DNA of 8,267 nt from Lentisphaeria bacterium (GCA_020056205.1 JAGVIF010000265.1:1-8267), one strand, 5' to 3'. Shown: positions 1-6,682, numbered from the stretch's first letter. Numbers and translations: made by a program. The notes: generated by a model not told the origin, from the letters alone.

Positions 1-2
1 CC

Positions 3-158
3 ATCATCTCCGCTGGGAAGAAGGCGTTTTTGGAAGAGCTTTTTCTTTTGGATTTGATTTCAGGAAATCGTAATGCGGCGGTTTTTGTTACGTCTTGTCG
101 TAATATTGATATCATGGCAGGTTACCGTCCCGCGGATATTCCCATAAGGTGCGGCTGA
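3..158 (+). CDS. C-terminal fragment of an unrecognised protein
   Basis: An open frame enters from the left edge and ends at a TGA at 156-158, leaving 51 residues (IISAGKKAFLEELFLLD at the start, PADIPIRCG at the end). I do not recognise the family, and the visible part has no catalytic motif, signal or membrane segment. It is called coding because it is the only plus-strand frame open through this stretch, its composition resembles the genes downstream, and it ends 45 bp before rarA in the same orientation. That spacing would fit an operon with rarA. The start and most of the protein lie outside the window. Confidence 0.5.
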   Translation: MISAGKKAFLEELFLLDLISGNRNAAVFVTSCRNIDIMAGYRPADIPIRCG

Positions 159-203
159 AGCGCGGGCTTTCGCTTTTCATTCCATATTTAAGGGGATGGG
201 GAG

Positions 204-1559
204 ATGGAGGCAAATCTTTTTAACGAAGATTCTTCCGCCCGGCGGAGGAATGGGGAATTTGATCCGGTTGCCAATGCCGGAATGCCGCTTGCCGCGCGGA
301 TGCGTCCGAGATCCTTCAACACTTTTGCCGGCCAGAGCCACATAATCGGCGAAGGAAAACTTCTAAGAAAATCCATCGAATCGGATAGTTTTTATTCAAT
401 AATTTTTTGCGGGCCGCCCGGAACCGGCAAGACAAGCCTTGCCGAATTGATAGCCGGCGTAACGGATTCCGCGTTCATACGTCTTTCCGGCGCTTTGTCA
501 ACCGTCGCCGAGCTTCGCAGGGAGATAGCCTCCGCCGCGATCAGAAAAAAGAATGGAAAGAATACTATAATATTCATTGATGAGCTGCATCGCTTCAACA
601 GGGCGCAACAGGATGTCCTGCTTTCCGACATAGAGCGAGGGACGATACGATTCATAGGAGCTACTACTCAGAATCCCTTTTTTTACGTGAATCCCCCTCT
701 GCTTTCAAGGTCCTTGCTTTTCAAGCTCGAACCGCTTTCCGCCGACGATGTGCGCTCGATAATAGGCGCCGCGTTGTCAGGCAAAGACACTTTTCCCGGC
801 TTAGAGGTAAAAATATCGGACGACGCCCTTAATTTTATCGCAACCGGGTGCGAGGGGGATGCGCGGAGGGCATTGAACGCGCTTGAGATAGCGGCGCTCA
901 CGGCGAAGCGGGATAAAAATGTCGTTGAGATAAGCAAGGCTGACGCTGAATCTTCCATGCAGGAGAAGGCGGTCGAGTACGGCGATGACGGGCATTATGA
1001 CACCGCGAGCGCGTTCATAAAGAGCATGCGCGGGAGCGACCCTGACGCGGCGGTATATTGGCTTGCCAAGATGCTTCAAGCCGGAGAAGACATAATGTTC
1101 ATAGCGCGCAGGATTGCGATTTTCGCGGCGGAAGATGTCGGCAATGCCGATCCGAGGGCTCTTCAGATTGCGGTGGCCGCGATGCAGGCGATTGAGATGA
1201 TAGGGATGCCGGAGGCGAGGATAATACTTTCGCAGGCTGTAACGTATTGCGCCACAGCCCCCAAGAGCAACGCGTCATACATGGCGATAGAGTCGGCGCT
1301 CAAAGATATTCGTGAAAACAGGGTGCAGCCTGTGCCCGTTCATCTCAGGGATTCGCACTACAAAGGGGCGGCGAAGCTCGGACACGGCGCCGGTTATAAA
1401 TATCCCCACGATTATCAGGGCAGCCGTGTTGAGCAGGATTATATGGGTGTTCCCAAAAAATATTACGAGCCTTCGGAGAGCGGATATGAAATCAGGATTA
1501 AGGAAAGGATGGAAGCATTGATTTTTAAGGCGGGCCCTGCCCGCAACCCAAAAGAATAA
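204..1559 (+). CDS. rarA: Replication-associated recombination protein A (RarA/MgsA), AAA+ ATPase
   Basis: RarA is a cytoplasmic clamp-loader-like AAA+ ATPase that acts at stalled replication forks with SSB and the recombination machinery. The 451 residues match the usual family length. The N-terminal segment PLAARMRPRSF (28-38) is family-typical. Walker A GPPGTGKT lies at 70-77, Walker B IIFIDELHRF at 122-131, sensor 1 GATTQNP at 152-158, a candidate arginine finger in LLSRS near R169, and sensor 2 GDARRALN at 218-225. The C-terminal half carries the RarA-specific oligomerisation part: SDPDAAVYWLAKML (278-291), the AGEDIMFIARR stretch, and a VPVHLRD segment near 377-383. The ATG at 204 is preceded by AGGGG at 191-195, about 8 nt away. 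The gene stands between an unknown gene fragment and a repeat-filled gap, so its co-transcription with the folate gene downstream is doubtful. No key residue is missing. Confidence 0.96.
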   Translation: MEANLFNEDSSARRRNGEFDPVANAGMPLAARMRPRSFNTFAGQSHIIGEGKLLRKSIESDSFYSIIFCGPPGTGKTSLAELIAGVTDSAFIRLSGALSTVAELRREIASAAIRKKNGKNTIIFIDELHRFNRAQQDVLLSDIERGTIRFIGATTQNPFFYVNPPLLSRSLLFKLEPLSADDVRSIIGAALSGKDTFPGLEVKISDDALNFIATGCEGDARRALNALEIAALTAKRDKNVVEISKADAESSMQEKAVEYGDDGHYDTASAFIKSMRGSDPDAAVYWLAKMLQAGEDIMFIARRIAIFAAEDVGNADPRALQIAVAAMQAIEMIGMPEARIILSQAVTYCATAPKSNASYMAIESALKDIRENRVQPVPVHLRDSHYKGAAKLGHGAGYKYPHDYQGSRVEQDYMGVPKKYYEPSESGYEIRIKERMEALIFKAGPARNPKE

Positions 1560-1566
1560 AGAAAGG

Positions 1567-1601
1567 GTTCAGCGTTCATTGTTCAGTGTTCGGGGTTCAG
1601 G
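1567..1601. repeat. Tandem heptamer array 1, five units of GTTCAGN type
   Basis: Five consecutive 7-bp units with no slippage: GTTCAGC, GTTCATT, GTTCAGT, GTTCGGG, GTTCAGG. The GTTC core is invariant and the last three bases vary. The array begins 8 bp after the rarA stop codon. It lies in no plausible coding frame. Confidence 0.85.
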
Positions 1602-1627
1602 GTGAAAAAGTAGAAAGCGGAAAAGTT

Positions 1628-1648
1628 TTCTAAATTCTAATTTCTAAA
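1628..1648. repeat. Tandem heptamer array 2, three units of TTCTAAW
   Basis: Three consecutive 7-bp units, TTCTAAA, TTCTAAT and TTCTAAA, followed by a T-rich tail. The unit differs from array 1 but has the same period. Confidence 0.8.
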
Positions 1649-1655
1649 TTTTTGT

Positions 1656-1691
1656 GTGTCCCTTGCGTCCCTTGTGTCCCTTATGTCCCTG
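1656..1691. repeat. Tandem 9-bp array of GTGTCCCTT type
   Basis: Four 9-bp units: GTGTCCCTT, GCGTCCCTT, GTGTCCCTT and ATGTCCCTG. A looser TGTGTCT-rich tail continues to about 1705. The top strand is strongly pyrimidine- and GT-rich here, in contrast to the AT-rich heptamers on both sides. Confidence 0.8.
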
Positions 1692-1720
1692 TGTGTCTGT
1701 GTCTCCGCAGTGAAGAGCAG

Positions 1721-1755
1721 AATTAGGAATTAAGAATTACGAATTACGAATTTGG
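1721..1755. repeat. Tandem heptamer array 3, five units of AATTANG type
   Basis: Five consecutive 7-bp units: AATTAGG, AATTAAG, AATTACG, AATTACG, AATTTGG. The AATT core is invariant and the third to last bases drift, as in array 1. Confidence 0.85.
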
Positions 1756-1780
1756 AAACCGTTAACCAATAACCTATAAC
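1752..1780 (+). promoter_or_regulatory. Possible sigma70-type promoter for the folate/rny genes
   Basis: TTGGAA (1752-1757) and TATAAC (1775-1780) are separated by 17 bp, the ideal spacing for a vegetative promoter. It starts in the last unit of array 3 and ends in array 4, so the match may come from the repeat units alone. It lies about 54 bp upstream of the 5-formyltetrahydrofolate cyclo-ligase start. This is a motif match only. Confidence 0.3.
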
Positions 1781-1781
1781 C
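1761..1781. repeat. Tandem heptamer array 4, three units of NNTAACC
   Basis: Three consecutive 7-bp units: GTTAACC, AATAACC and TATAACC. It closes the repeat island. From 1782 to the folate gene the sequence is A-rich with no further array. Confidence 0.75.
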
Positions 1782-1833
1782 AACGCTTAAAACATAGAAC
1801 TGTAAAAAAAGAAGCTAAACGGGAGACCGCGCG

Positions 1834-2409
1834 ATGAAAGATGGACACGGGAAAAAAATAAGGGAGCAGTTTATTTCCATGCGCGGGGCGTTGACGGAGG
1901 ATTTCATTGCCGGAGCCTCTCTGGAAATAATACGCCGGCTTTCGGGGTTTGAAGCCCTGAAAAACGCGGAGAATATCTGCGCCTTTTTTCCCTCATACGG
2001 CGAGCCGCTGATAATTCCTTTTCTCGAAGAAATGCTCGGCAGCGGAAAAAAAATATTACTTCCTAAATATTCGCGAAAAAACGGGAATTACGCGATGGCG
2101 GCGGTTGCGAATTTCGCAGATTCGCTTGCGCCCGGAAAGTTTGGGATAATGGAACCGGCAGGGAACGATGTCCCTGATGAAAAAAGCAGCCGCTCAACAG
2201 TCTGGCTTGTGCCCGGGGTAGCCTTTGACAGAGCCGGAACGAGGATAGGATACGGCAAGGGGATCTACGACATTCTTCTTGAAACCCGCCCCGAATTGAA
2301 AGTTGGGATTTGCTATCAGTGGCAAATTGTCGGGCGGATAGAGCCGGAATCTCACGACGTGAAAATGAATTATATCTTTACGGAAAAAGAAATTTACAAG
2401 ATTGTTTAA
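1834..2409 (+). CDS. ygfA: 5-formyltetrahydrofolate cyclo-ligase
   Basis: This enzyme (5-FCL, also called MTHFS or fau) uses ATP to convert 5-formyltetrahydrofolate to 5,10-methenyltetrahydrofolate in the cytoplasm, returning folate to one-carbon metabolism. The 191 residues are a normal length. The N-terminal KKIREQF (7-13) matches the basic start of the family, and PSYGEPLI (53-60) the substrate-side loop. The signature runs from VPGVAFD (126-132) through GTRIGYGKGIYD (135-146), and the closing block has YQWQ (161-164), ESHD (172-175) and FTEKE (182-186). The ATG at 1834 has GGGAG at 1821-1825, 8 nt upstream. The gene ends 30 bp before RNase Y, so the two are probably co-transcribed. In many bacteria this gene sits next to the 6S RNA gene; here the upstream gap holds only short repeats. 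Confidence 0.92.
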   Translation: MKDGHGKKIREQFISMRGALTEDFIAGASLEIIRRLSGFEALKNAENICAFFPSYGEPLIIPFLEEMLGSGKKILLPKYSRKNGNYAMAAVANFADSLAPGKFGIMEPAGNDVPDEKSSRSTVWLVPGVAFDRAGTRIGYGKGIYDILLETRPELKVGICYQWQIVGRIEPESHDVKMNYIFTEKEIYKIV

Positions 2410-2425
2410 ATAAAAAAATAAAAAT

Positions 2426-2430
2426 GGAGA
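2426..2430 (+). promoter_or_regulatory. Ribosome binding site that sets the rny start
   Basis: GGAGA lies 9 nt before the ATG at 2440. The in-frame TTG at 2431 lies directly against this site and could not use it, so 2440 is preferred over the longer reading. Confidence 0.65.
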
Positions 2431-2439
2431 TTGAAAACT

Positions 2440-4020
2440 ATGAGCGTATTTGAGAGTATTAGCGCGCAAACCGTGAACGTGAAATCCATCGTCACGTGCG
2501 TTGTCGGCATGGGGATAGGATTTCTTATCCACTGGATGATAGCGAAATTTTTTGGAGAGACGGCCTCAAAAATGGCGGCCCGCGTAAAGGAGGACGCGAA
2601 GAAGGAGGCTGAACACATTGTCAGAGAGGCCAAGGTCGCCGCCAAAACCGAAGTCCTTAAGCTCAAGGAGCAGATGGAGCAGGAACTCAAGGAGAAAAAG
2701 CGGGATATGCTCAATATGGAAAAGAGGATTGTGGGCAGAGAAGAGAATCTTGAGAAAAGAGCTGACGCCATTGATTTGAGAGTGCAGGCGGTCGAGAGGG
2801 AAGAGAGGGATATATTCACCCTCAAGGAGCGTCTTGCCGACAAAGAGAGAGATTTGAAAAAGGAAATATCAAAGCAGATAGACGAATTTGAGCGAATTTC
2901 GCAGATGAGCAGGGAGAGCGCGAAAGAGCTGCTCCTCGAGAAAATCAGGGGCGAAGCGCATAATGAAACAGGGCTGCTGATCAGAAATATTGTTGAGGAA
3001 GCGAAGTTGAAGGCCGATAAGGAAGTGCAAAAAATTCTTATTTATGCCATGCAGAGATATGCGGGAGAGTGCGCGTATGAGCACACGACATCAACAGTTT
3101 CCCTTCCGAGCGATGAGATGAAGGGCAGAATAATAGGAAGAGACGGAAGAAATATAAGGGTTATAGAGGCGGTTACGGGGGTATCTCTGCTTGTGGACGA
3201 CACTCCTGAGGCCGTGGTGCTGTCGTGTTTCAATCCTGTGCGAAGGGAGAAGGCGCGCGTTTTGCTTGAGCGCCTGATATCCGACGGCAGAATTCATCCC
3301 ACCCGCGTAGAAGACTTATATAAAAAAGTTGACAAAGAAATCGAAGAGGAGATAGTGGAAGCCGGAGAGGCGGTTGTCATTGAGACCGGCGTCCATAACA
3401 TTCCGGAGGCAGTGGTCAAGCTTCTCGGAAACCTGAAATACAGATACAGTTTTTCTCAGAACGTGCTCAGGCATTCGGTGGAGGCGGCCAACTTCATGGG
3501 TGTGCTGGCGTCGGAGTTGAAACTTGATATTCAGAAAGCCAAAAGGATCGGCCTTCTGCACGACATCGGCAAGGCGCTTGACAGCGAGGCGGAAGGCTCT
3601 CATGCGGCGCTTGGCGCTGAATTCCTGAAGAAATATAATGAGAACCCGGATGTCATTAACGCGGTCGCTTCTCATCACGAGGAAACGGATAAAACATCGG
3701 TTTATGCCGTTCTCGCATGCGTGGCCGACACCCTGAGCGCTTCAAGACCCGGGGCAAGGAGCGAGACCACCGAATTTTATCTTAAACGTCTCGAAAAGCT
3801 TGAAGAAATAGCTATGGATTTTCAAGGCGTCGAAACATGCTACGCCATTCAGGCCGGAAGAGAAGTGAGGGTGGTGGTCAATCCGTCAAGAATCAGCGAC
3901 TCGGAGGCCCAATCAATGGCCCGCGATATTTGTCAGAGAGTGGAAAAGGAGATGAATTATCCGGGACAAATAAAAGTAACCGTCGTAAGAGAGACTAGGT
4001 CGGTGGAATACGCGAAATAA
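2440..4020 (+). CDS. rny: Ribonuclease Y (membrane-anchored endoribonuclease)
   Basis: RNase Y starts mRNA decay by endonucleolytic cleavage at the inner face of the membrane. The 526 residues from ATG 2440 match the family. A transmembrane segment lies at about residues 15-37 (SIVTCVVGMGIGFLIHW within it). A long charged coiled coil rich in Lys, Glu and Arg runs from about 40 to 190. The KH domain follows, with its GxxG loop in IIGRDGRN near 231-238. The HD domain has LRHSVEAA (H345) and LLHDIGKA with H374 and D375, then VADTLSASRPGAR (D430) and a conserved C-terminal region. All expected HD residues are present. It follows the folate gene by 30 bp and precedes pfp by 182 bp. rny followed closely by ymdB is a common order; here a phosphofructokinase gene is inserted between them. 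Confidence 0.95.
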   Translation: MSVFESISAQTVNVKSIVTCVVGMGIGFLIHWMIAKFFGETASKMAARVKEDAKKEAEHIVREAKVAAKTEVLKLKEQMEQELKEKKRDMLNMEKRIVGREENLEKRADAIDLRVQAVEREERDIFTLKERLADKERDLKKEISKQIDEFERISQMSRESAKELLLEKIRGEAHNETGLLIRNIVEEAKLKADKEVQKILIYAMQRYAGECAYEHTTSTVSLPSDEMKGRIIGRDGRNIRVIEAVTGVSLLVDDTPEAVVLSCFNPVRREKARVLLERLISDGRIHPTRVEDLYKKVDKEIEEEIVEAGEAVVIETGVHNIPEAVVKLLGNLKYRYSFSQNVLRHSVEAANFMGVLASELKLDIQKAKRIGLLHDIGKALDSEAEGSHAALGAEFLKKYNENPDVINAVASHHEETDKTSVYAVLACVADTLSASRPGARSETTEFYLKRLEKLEEIAMDFQGVETCYAIQAGREVRVVVNPSRISDSEAQSMARDICQRVEKEMNYPGQIKVTVVRETRSVEYAK

Positions 4021-4022
4021 TT

Positions 4023-4052
4023 TTGCTTGAAATATGCCGCCATGCGTAGTAT
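4023..4052 (+). promoter_or_regulatory. Possible promoter upstream of pfp
   Basis: TTGCTT (4023-4028) and TAGTAT (4047-4052) are 18 bp apart, directly after the rny stop codon. Transcription from it would begin around 4059 and give a leader of about 145 nt before the pfp start. That leader would contain all of the inverted repeats at 4068-4147. Motif match only. Confidence 0.3.
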
Positions 4053-4067
4053 GGTAGCTTCTCCTTT

Positions 4068-4147
4068 GAAACTGCTGTTGGAGTTCACAGCTTCAGCTGT
4101 GTCTTTCCTGTGCAGTTTCTTATGGATAAAACTGCGAAAATCGCAGT
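4068..4147 (+). promoter_or_regulatory. Structured leader of pfp with mutually exclusive stems, or a palindromic element
   Basis: Four segments can pair in competing ways. Segment 1 is GAAACTGC at 4068-4075, segment 2 GCAGTTTC at 4112-4119, segment 3 AAACTGCGA at 4129-4137, and segment 4 TCGCAGT at 4141-4147. Stem 1:2 is 8 bp and perfect, and encloses a separate perfect hairpin CACAGC-TTCA-GCTGTG (4086-4101). Stem 2:3 is 7 bp and perfect (GCAGTTT with AAACTGC, 10-nt loop). Stem 3:4 is 7 bp and perfect (ACTGCGA-AAA-TCGCAGT). Pairing 2:3 excludes both 1:2 and 3:4. The layout resembles an attenuator or riboswitch expression platform, but there is no U-tract, so a terminator is not evident. A dispersed palindromic (REP- or MITE-like) element would show the same pattern. 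Confidence 0.5.
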
Positions 4148-4190
4148 AGGACGCTCGTTTGCAACTGTATTGTATTCGCAAAAAATAAAC

Positions 4191-4195
4191 GGAGG
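4191..4195 (+). promoter_or_regulatory. Strong ribosome binding site that sets the pfp start
   Basis: GGAGG lies 7 nt before the ATG at 4203. It is the strongest Shine-Dalgarno in the window. It rules out the in-frame GTG at 4110, which would put the inverted-repeat region into the protein. Confidence 0.8.
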
Positions 4196-4202
4196 AACTT
4201 AT

Positions 4203-5864
4203 ATGAGCTCAGCGATATCCGCTCTTCAAAAGGAGAGAGCCGCTTACAAACCCCAATTGCCGGCGGCCCTGAAGAGGGGCGCTATAGTGTCGGTTAAAGA
4301 AGGCAAAAGCTCCACATCGGCCGGAGATTCGGAGAAAATAAAAACGTTATTCCCCAATAACTTCGGCAAACCCGTCCTGACTTTTTCAAAAATAAACGAT
4401 GACTACAGGCTTGATGCTCCGATAAATGCCGGCGTGATACTTTCAGGAGGCCAGGCTCCGGGCGGACACAACGTGATAGCCGGTGTTTTCGACGGCATTA
4501 AAAGCGCGCATCCCGATTCCAAACTCTACGGGTTCATAGGCGGACCGAGCGGTCTTATAGACAACAAGTTCAGGGAAATCACCGCCAAACTTATTGATGA
4601 ATACAGGAACACCGGCGGTTTTGACATAATAGGTTCCGGAAGGACGAAACTCGATAGCAAGGAACAGTTTGAGAAAGCGAGGGCGAATTGCGAAGAGCTT
4701 GGAATAAACGCCCTTGTGGTGATTGGCGGCGATGATTCCAATACTAACGCATGCCTGCTCGCCGAATACTATCTGGCAGCCAATGCGCAGATTCGAGTGA
4801 TAGGCTGTCCCAAAACCATAGATGGAGACCTTAAAAACGCTCAAATAGAAACCTCTTTCGGATTTGACACCGCCTGCAAGGTATATAGCGAGTTGATAGG
4901 CAACATATCCAGAGATGCGAATTCCGCAAAAAAATATTGGCATTTCATCAGGCTGATGGGGCGTTCGGCTTCGCACATCACACTCGAATGCGGCCTGCAG
5001 ACGCACCCTAACACATGCGTCATATCGGAGGAAGTCGCTGAAGAGAAGATGACCCTTGATCAGATAACCGACCAGATGGTTTCTGTCATAGCGCAGCGCG
5101 CCGAGAAGGGGATGAATTTTGGCATAATCCTTATTCCTGAAGGACTTATAGAATTCGTCCCTGAAATGAAATCTCTGATAAGGGAACTGAATGATTTGAT
5201 AGCGCATGAAAGTTCGGCGATGTCATTTCTCCCTGACGACGAACAAAAATTGAAATTCATAAAGACCAAACTCACGGCGAAGAATTCAAAACTTTATGAT
5301 TCGCTTCCGAAACAAATTCAGGTTCAATTGATAAAAGACCGCGACCCTCACGGCAACGTTCAGGTATCGTTGATAGAAACCGAAAAACTGCTTATCGAGA
5401 TGATACAGGGCAAACTTTCCAAGATGAGAAAGGCAGGGGAATACATAGGAAAATTCAGCGTCCAGACTCACTTTCTCGGATACGAGGGAAGATGCGCCGC
5501 CCCGTCCAATTTTGACGCAGATTATTGTTACAGCCTCGGCTACGCCGCAGCAGCCCTTGCCGTCAACAACAGAACCGGCTATATGGCATCCGTAAGCAAC
5601 CTCGCTCAGCCGGCGTCAAAATGGAAGTGCGGCGGAATCCCGCTGACGATGATGATGAATATGGAAAGACGCTACGGTTCCGAAAAGCCCGTGATAAAAA
5701 AGGCTCTCGTTGACTTAAAAGGCAAACCGTTTGCGAAATTCGCAACCAACAGAGATGTTTGGGCGCTGGAGACCGACTACGTTTATCCTGGTCCTATACA
5801 ATATTTTGGCCCCGATTCGGTTTGCGGCGCCAGAACCATGACGCTGATGCTTGAGAGTGAATAA
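4203..5864 (+). CDS. pfp: Pyrophosphate-dependent phosphofructokinase, long form (PFP)
   Basis: PFP reversibly phosphorylates fructose 6-phosphate to fructose 1,6-bisphosphate with pyrophosphate, in glycolysis and gluconeogenesis. The 553 residues match the long group seen in spirochaetes and plants rather than the ~320-residue ATP enzyme. GGQAPGGHN lies at 82-90 and GGDDSNT at 175-181. In the latter D178 takes the place of the glycine of the ATP enzymes' GGDGS. PKTIDGDL (203-210) carries K204 where ATP enzymes have glycine. Asp plus Lys at these sites is the established signature of PPi use. D207 and D209 are the catalytic and metal-side aspartates. MGR (252-254), PEG (312-314) and GYEGR (426-430) complete the sugar-phosphate site. 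It stops 7 bp before ymdB and follows rny, which suggests co-regulation with RNA turnover genes. Substrate choice rests on motifs, not assay. Confidence 0.93.
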   Translation: MSSAISALQKERAAYKPQLPAALKRGAIVSVKEGKSSTSAGDSEKIKTLFPNNFGKPVLTFSKINDDYRLDAPINAGVILSGGQAPGGHNVIAGVFDGIKSAHPDSKLYGFIGGPSGLIDNKFREITAKLIDEYRNTGGFDIIGSGRTKLDSKEQFEKARANCEELGINALVVIGGDDSNTNACLLAEYYLAANAQIRVIGCPKTIDGDLKNAQIETSFGFDTACKVYSELIGNISRDANSAKKYWHFIRLMGRSASHITLECGLQTHPNTCVISEEVAEEKMTLDQITDQMVSVIAQRAEKGMNFGIILIPEGLIEFVPEMKSLIRELNDLIAHESSAMSFLPDDEQKLKFIKTKLTAKNSKLYDSLPKQIQVQLIKDRDPHGNVQVSLIETEKLLIEMIQGKLSKMRKAGEYIGKFSVQTHFLGYEGRCAAPSNFDADYCYSLGYAAAALAVNNRTGYMASVSNLAQPASKWKCGGIPLTMMMNMERRYGSEKPVIKKALVDLKGKPFAKFATNRDVWALETDYVYPGPIQYFGPDSVCGARTMTLMLESE

Positions 5865-5871
5865 AAAAATA

Positions 5872-6663
5872 ATGAATCTGCTTTTTGTCGGAGACATAGT
5901 TGGAAAGGGCGGGCGCAATGCTGTCAGGCAGATTGTTCCCGAACTCAGGCGCGAATATAATTGCCGCTTTTGTATTGCAAACGCCGAGAATATCGCAGGC
6001 GGAGCGGGTGTAACTGCCAAGACTTTGAAAGATATTCCGGACGGAATAGTGGATGTCTTCACCGGCGGAGACCACACATGGGATCAGAAGGAATTTCAAA
6101 GTGAAATTTCCTCTATCACAAACTTTCTGCGGCCTGCGAATCTAAAAGCGTCTCAACCCGGACGCGGATACGGAGTTTTCAGGAATCATGGAGGCGGAGA
6201 GCTTGTGGTCATAAGCCTAACGGGAAGAATATTCATGAAAGATTTCTTTGCCGAATGCCCGTTTGAGACGGCTGACAGAATAATTTTGTCCCTGCCTTCG
6301 GAAGTGAAAACGATAATAGTTGATTTTCACGCCGAAGCAACAAGCGAAAAAGCGGCAATGGCGCATTTTCTCGACGGGCGGGTTACCGCCGTCATAGGAA
6401 CTCATACTCATGTCCAGACGAACGACGCCGGCATACTGCCGAAGGGCACGGCTTTCATAAGCGATGTCGGAATGGTCGGAGCCGAACATTCAATAATAGG
6501 AAGGGAAATTTCGGCCGTCATCGCGAAATTTGTCTCAGGAATGCCGCAGAAACTTCCCGTAGAGGAAAAAGGCGCGCGCCTTGACGCCGTTGTTTTAAGT
6601 TATGATGAAAAAAACGGAAGGCCCTTCGCCATAAAACAAATTCGCCGGATGATGAAAGAGTAG
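5872..6663 (+). CDS. ymdB: YmdB-family metallophosphoesterase (TIGR00282 type)
   Basis: Members are binuclear-metal phosphodiesterases; the B. subtilis protein acts on cyclic nucleotides and influences biofilm gene expression. The 263 residues from ATG 5872 fit the family. The N-terminus MNLLFVGDIVG (D8) aligns with the usual MRILFVGDVVG, which supports this start over the upstream in-frame TTG 5851 and GTG 5857. The next blocks are NAEN (37-40, E39 and N40), GGDHTWD (65-71), DFHAEATSEK (151-160, H153) and GTHTHVQT (176-183, H178 and H180), then SDVGMVG. The usual GNH triplet reads GDH here (D67), a conservative change at a metal ligand. The start is 7 bp past the pfp stop with no strong Shine-Dalgarno, so translation is probably coupled to pfp. 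Together with rny it forms the widespread rny-ymdB pairing. Confidence 0.92.
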   Translation: MNLLFVGDIVGKGGRNAVRQIVPELRREYNCRFCIANAENIAGGAGVTAKTLKDIPDGIVDVFTGGDHTWDQKEFQSEISSITNFLRPANLKASQPGRGYGVFRNHGGGELVVISLTGRIFMKDFFAECPFETADRIILSLPSEVKTIIVDFHAEATSEKAAMAHFLDGRVTAVIGTHTHVQTNDAGILPKGTAFISDVGMVGAEHSIIGREISAVIAKFVSGMPQKLPVEEKGARLDAVVLSYDEKNGRPFAIKQIRRMMKE

Positions 6664-6682
6664 CACAGGCATCTTGCCTGTG
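6664..6682. repeat. Perfect palindrome, probable dispersed HRQDACAT-type repeat
   Basis: CACAGGCA and TGCCTGTG form perfect 8-bp arms around TCT, immediately after the ymdB stop codon. Read on the minus strand with its A/T-rich flank, the element would encode FFHRQDACAT. I recall this short peptide from spurious small ORFs in many cyanobacterial, planctomycete and candidate-phylum genomes, where it marks a dispersed palindromic repeat. As RNA it gives a stable hairpin between ymdB and the mutase genes. The plus strand then has an A-run rather than a T-run, so it is not an intrinsic terminator. It might stabilise the upstream mRNA. Confidence 0.65.

Noticed and set aside
158..177. Terminator after the first gene fragment
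   Set aside because: AAGCG and CGCTT form only a 5-bp stem with an 8-nt loop and a short T-run. That is too weak to call, and rarA starts just downstream.
1567..1781. CRISPR array
   Set aside because: Units are 7-9 bp and directly adjacent, with no spacers and no cas genes nearby.
1560..1833. 6S RNA or another structured RNA upstream of the folate gene
   Set aside because: That gene often neighbours 6S RNA, but this gap is made of short tandem repeats with no long complementary arms and no room for a roughly 180-nt hairpin.
4110..4202. N-terminal extension of PFP from the GTG at 4110
   Set aside because: It would translate the inverted-repeat region and ignore the strong GGAGG at 4191-4195; the family does not need the extra 31 residues.
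4443..5207. A 254-codon open frame on the minus strand
   Set aside because: It lies wholly opposite pfp, whose family motifs are beyond doubt. It has no recognisable motif and is a shadow frame.
5851..5871. Start of YmdB at the TTG at 5851, overlapping pfp
   Set aside because: Family alignment begins at MNLLFVGD (ATG 5872); the extra seven residues have no counterpart.
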